Of a DNA stretch of 8,583 bases, positions 6,101 to 8,583 are shown piece by piece (position 1 is the stretch's first letter; the number at the start of each line of letters is the position of its first letter). Origin of the DNA: DSXH01 sp964532065 (GTDB taxonomy: Bacteria; Bacteroidota; Ignavibacteria; Ignavibacteriales; Melioribacteraceae); contig CAZHHG010000101.1 of the NCBI GenBank assembly GCA_964532065.1, positions 1 to 8,583 of the forward strand. The letters run 5' to 3'. The position numbers and the translations under genes are program-made. The notes beneath the pieces were generated by a model that worked only from the letters and a program-made list of their open reading frames with translations, was not told the DNA's origin and ran no database searches.

Positions 6101-6114
6101 GTCAAGTGTCCTGA
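6101..6114 (-). repeat. Possible right terminal inverted repeat
   Basis: Reads TCAGGACACTTGAC on the minus strand, pairing with 3495-3508 at 13/14. It is in non-coding DNA upstream of the 166-aa gene and 62 bases from the broken ATPase gene copy. See the mobile element entry for caveats. Confidence 0.35.
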
Positions 6115-6176
6115 AGGGATAATCACCAAATTTATTAATTCGCCTGTAAATATTTTCTATAAATAAAAAAGAGTAT

Positions 6177-6223
6177 ACAAAGCGGAATTTATTGAGAGTT
6201 ACAACAAAGTCGCCGCTGTTTAA
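6177..6223 (+). pseudogene. 3' remnant of a second copy of the phage-type ATPase gene
   Basis: In frame this codes KAEFIESYNKVAAV and a stop, against KAEFIESYSKVAAA at the end of the gene that stops at 943. Seven of 46 bases differ and most changes are silent, so the copy diverged as a working gene before losing the rest of its body. The match stops abruptly upstream of ACAAAGCGG; bases to the left (AGTAT and before) have no likeness to the ATPase gene. There is no start codon or ribosome binding site for the remnant. A short antisense reading frame over it has no support. Confidence 0.75.
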
Positions 6224-6242
6224 TAAATCATTCCATTGAATA

Positions 6243-6264
6243 ACCGCCGGATAACTCCGGCGGT
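6243..6264 (+). terminator. Hairpin after the ATPase gene remnant
   Basis: Perfect 8-bp stem ACCGCCGG/CCGGCGGT with loop ATAACT, 19 bases after the remnant's stop. It sits where the hairpin at 959-995 sits after the intact gene, so it is the old terminator of the lost copy. Confidence 0.7.
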
Positions 6265-6501
6265 ATCCTATTAATAGACTGATATTTTTTAATGTTTTTA
6301 ATGTTCGTCTTAACAAATAATTCTATTTGATATTAGGATAATATGTATTATTATGATCCGGATTTATTCTTATTAAATGCAGTCTGTTCGTTCAATTCCG
6401 CAAAATGAATTTTTTAACTATGTGAAAGGAGATGAATCAAGAATTTTTACAAATGATTTTTTAATACACAGAGTATTAATATATTCTCAACGAAGGTTCA
6501 T

Positions 6502-8583
6502 ATGAAAATTAAATTTTTATTCATCTTGTTTATAACCTTTCTTTTATCATACAACCATATTTCAGCTCAATCAGCTTCGGTTTTATGGCCGTTAACAGTC
6601 GATCAAAACCCTAATAATCCATCAGGGAACATTCAGGCTAATGCTGAAATCATTGGTGCCGGACCTGCACCTTCAATGACAGTTTTTGCTTATAACAATG
6701 GTCAGAGACTGTGGGTCGGTAATTCCGGTTGGTCGGCCGGTTCTTTAGAACAAACTCGTTTTATTCAGTTTGATGCAAGCCCAGCATCTGGTTATGATTT
6801 TACTGTTTCGAATGTATCATTTAATTATGGCGATTTCCCCTTGGCTACTGACTTCAATATCTTAAATGCCCAGGTGTTTATTTCAACTGATGGTTGGCAA
6901 ACAAGTACTTCTATCGGATCTGTTATTGTCTATAAGAATACTGTAGTCCAAACGTTTTCACAGTCATTGAATGTTACAATTCTGAATAATCAAACATTCT
7001 CACTTAGAATTTTTCCATATTCGCCAAATGGCGGCATTGCCGGAACCCCAACATTCGCGATTCACAGCAATGTTTTGATAGAAGGAACTACCCAGGAAAC
7101 TTCGACCGCAGATTCTTGCGCGGTTGATTCTATTAATGTAAGTACAGGTTGGAATCATAATAACAATTCAAATTATTTTGCTAACAATCCGGCAACAGAT
7201 CAGGATGTATTCTGGACTTTAATTAGTGCGCCAACGGATAATGGTAATGTAAATCTGAATGGTCCTGCCTGGGTAATTACTAAACATCCTGCCTGGATTA
7301 ATCAATCAGGTAGCAGATGGATTTCTGCATTTCAGTCATCAGGCGCAAACGCTAGAAATATAGATGAACCTAGTCCTCCGTATGTTTTTCAAAAAAGTAT
7401 CTGTGTTAGTGATACAACTAATCTTACTTTTAACCTAAATGTACTTGTTGATAATAGAATTGTAATAAATTTTGTTGATTCCAATGGTAATTTAATGAGC
7501 AATCTCGGTGCACTTAACTCATCCATAACATCTAATTTCACTGTACCTACAAACTTCCTTCAGGTTGTTAATAATGTCGCTCCTGGAACTTATTATATCA
7601 GAGTTGAGCTTCGTAACGACAATTCAGGTTCAGCCATGGGTTTCAATATCCAGGGAACTGTAACAGGGGGTAACTCTTCGCTTTTGGAATCTCTTTGCTG
7701 CAATCCTCCTAACTCCTCTATAACAGGATATAAATTCAATGACTTAAATAATAACGGCATAAAAGAATCATACGAACAGGCTTTAGCTGGGTGGGTAATC
7801 ACCTTAACTGGATCTGGTATATCCCCAATAACTTCAACAACAGATGCAAATGGAAGTTATTTATTTACAGGACTTCTTCCAGGTACATACACTTTAACAG
7901 AAACAAGTCAATCCGGCTGGATAGCAGGTCAAACAGGAAGCAGCAAGACCGTAACTGTCGGAACTAATCAGGCAATAAATAATATTAATTTTGGAAATAG
8001 GCAGCTGCCCTTAGTCGGATCAATAGGCGGAATAAAATTTAATGATCTTAATGGTAATGGTATTAGAGATAATGGTGAACCGGGGTTGGAAAATTGGGAA
8101 ATTAAATTATCCGGCTCTTCTAATCAATCAGTTATGACCGATGCTAATGGCGAGTATAGTTTTACAAATCTGGCTGCTGGTAATTATACAGTTTCAGAAA
8201 CAAATCAAAATAACTGGCAGCAAACATATCCGCCATCCCCTGGAACTCATTCAGTCACATTATCTTCAGGGCTGAATGTTGCCAATATCAATTTTGGAAA
8301 TAAATTAATTGGTGCAGCTGATTGCGTAGAACCACCTGCCGGTATGGTTGCTTGGTGGCCAATGGATGAAACATTAGGAGCTACAGTTGTTTTAGATATT
8401 AAAGGAAACAATAACGGAACGCCTTTCCCGGGTGCTATTGGTACAATTGGGTCGCCTGTGGCTGGTGCAGTACCCGGAAGTACTTTGCAATTCTTAAATC
8501 CTCAGGCTAAAGTCGACGGCTCTTTGTTTTTTGTTAACTCCGCAGTTCTTAAATATATCAAAGTACCGGACAGTCCAACCTTA
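6502..8583 (+). CDS. Large secreted protein with SdrD-like B domains and LamG, 3' end outside
   Basis: The frame is open from ATG 6502 to the last base, 694 codons with no stop; it continues to the right. AAGG (6493-6496) lies five bases before ATG. Seen: signal peptide MKIKFLFILFITFLLSYNHI ending ISA-Q (about residue 22); an unassigned beta-rich region to about 400 with few Cys; two SdrD-like B (Cna-B-type) domains at about 407-500 and 507-600, each opening G.KFNDLN.NG and closing INNINFGN or VANINFGN, with the acidic NDLN.NGI..(N)GE calcium-site pattern and TDANG.Y.F..L..G.Y...E; then a LamG domain beginning near 612 (GMVAWWPMDE). Known: such domains form stiff surface stalks or adhesins. 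In this kind of organism a T9SS sorting domain would be expected at the unseen end; that is inference. No enzyme domain is visible. Confidence 0.85.
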   Translation, partial: MKIKFLFILFITFLLSYNHISAQSASVLWPLTVDQNPNNPSGNIQANAEIIGAGPAPSMTVFAYNNGQRLWVGNSGWSAGSLEQTRFIQFDASPASGYDFTVSNVSFNYGDFPLATDFNILNAQVFISTDGWQTSTSIGSVIVYKNTVVQTFSQSLNVTILNNQTFSLRIFPYSPNGGIAGTPTFAIHSNVLIEGTTQETSTADSCAVDSINVSTGWNHNNNSNYFANNPATDQDVFWTLISAPTDNGNVNLNGPAWVITKHPAWINQSGSRWISAFQSSGANARNIDEPSPPYVFQKSICVSDTTNLTFNLNVLVDNRIVINFVDSNGNLMSNLGALNSSITSNFTVPTNFLQVVNNVAPGTYYIRVELRNDNSGSAMGFNIQGTVTGGNSSLLESLCCNPPNSSITGYKFNDLNNNGIKESYEQALAGWVITLTGSGISPITSTTDANGSYLFTGLLPGTYTLTETSQSGWIAGQTGSSKTVTVGTNQAINNINFGNRQLPLVGSIGGIKFNDLNGNGIRDNGEPGLENWEIKLSGSSNQSVMTDANGEYSFTNLAAGNYTVSETNQNNWQQTYPPSPGTHSVTLSSGLNVANINFGNKLIGAADCVEPPAGMVAWWPMDETLGATVVLDIKGNNNGTPFPGAIGTIGSPVAGAVPGSTLQFLNPQAKVDGSLFFVNSAVLKYIKVPDSPTL

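Larger units (their letters stand above)
3495..6114. mobile_element. Candidate IS1595-type transposon with passenger genes
   Basis: The segment is bounded by TCAGGACATTTGAC (3495-3508) and, inverted, TCAGGACACTTGAC (6101-6114), 13 of 14 identical. Further in, both ends carry loosely similar TCAC..TA.G..GAA strings at slightly different offsets. Inside are an ISXO2-like transposase, a tRNA-like gene and four or five small genes. Known: IS1595-family elements often have termini starting GG and some carry passenger genes; they usually make 8-bp target duplications. I could not find such a duplication beside these ends. A 13/14 match between two places in 8.6 kb can occur by chance, so the boundaries are tentative; the transposase itself is firm. 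Confidence 0.35.
6177..6286 (+). repeat. Second copy of the duplicated gene tail plus terminator
   Basis: Partner of 897-1008: gene tail, TAATAA, hairpin and ACTGATATT in the same order. Hairpin stem sequence differs between the copies while pairing is kept. Confidence 0.65.

Noticed and set aside
6092..6166. Possible gene end reading DSKVKCPEGIITKFINSPVN on the plus strand
   Set aside because: Only 24 codons after a stop, no partner match, and it crosses the proposed transposon end.
6095..6316. 73-codon minus-strand frame
   Set aside because: It runs antisense across the ATPase gene remnant and its hairpin, with no ribosome site or domain.
6432..6464. 10-codon ORF after AAAGGAG upstream of the 6502 gene
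   Set aside because: The ribosome site is too close to the ATG and the peptide has no sign of being a real leader peptide.
7593..7802. 69-codon minus-strand frame
   Set aside because: Antisense to the large secreted protein, whose frame is open and domain-rich here.
1..8583. CRISPR array
   Set aside because: No set of regularly spaced direct repeats exists; the only tandem repeats are coding.

Overview
The window looks like an accessory region of a bacterium from the Bacteroidota/Ignavibacteriota side of the FCB group. The main evidence is a secreted protein (1031-2965, minus strand) ending in a typical type IX secretion (T9SS) sorting domain with the hallmark SLSQNYPNPFN...GREV...LPSGVYYYQI...KKIVLLK. 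A second large secreted protein is built from LamG and SdrD-like B domains. The DNA is AT-rich, and most genes have clear AGGAG-type ribosome binding sites. The lineage is an inference from protein style, not from a marker gene.

Layout. 1-943: 3' part of a phage-type P-loop ATPase gene (plus), closed by a strong hairpin. 1031-2965: LamG + four InlB-B-type repeats + T9SS sorting domain (minus). 2966-3530: 565 bp with no gene that I can support, with some inverted repeats upstream of the T9SS gene. 3531-5966: a compact block of very small genes around an IS1595/ISXO2-family transposase: a doubtful 53-aa Lys-rich ORF (plus), a 43-aa protein (minus), a 56-aa single-domain YegP/DUF1508 protein (minus), a 77-aa WWSLEIPA protein (plus), the 295-aa transposase (minus), a tRNA-Gly(TCC)-like gene (minus) and a 166-aa coiled-coil plus possible winged-helix protein (minus). 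6177-6286: a diverged copy of the last 15 codons of the first gene together with its terminator. 6502-8583: 5' part of a large secreted protein (signal peptide, two SdrD-like B domains, start of a LamG domain), running off the window.

How it fits together. The small-gene block is bracketed by a 14-bp near-perfect inverted repeat (3495-3508 and 6101-6114, 13/14). This may mark the ends of an IS1595-type transposon of about 2.6 kb with passenger genes, although no clear target-site duplication is visible and a match of this size can arise by chance. The repeat of the ATPase gene tail, with mostly synonymous differences and a terminator whose stem has changed in a compensatory way, shows that a second copy of the phage-type gene once lay to the right and has lost its body. 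The transposase leader holds two mutually exclusive hairpins, one of which covers its own start codon. The surface or secreted proteins on both sides probably belong to the host rather than to the mobile block.
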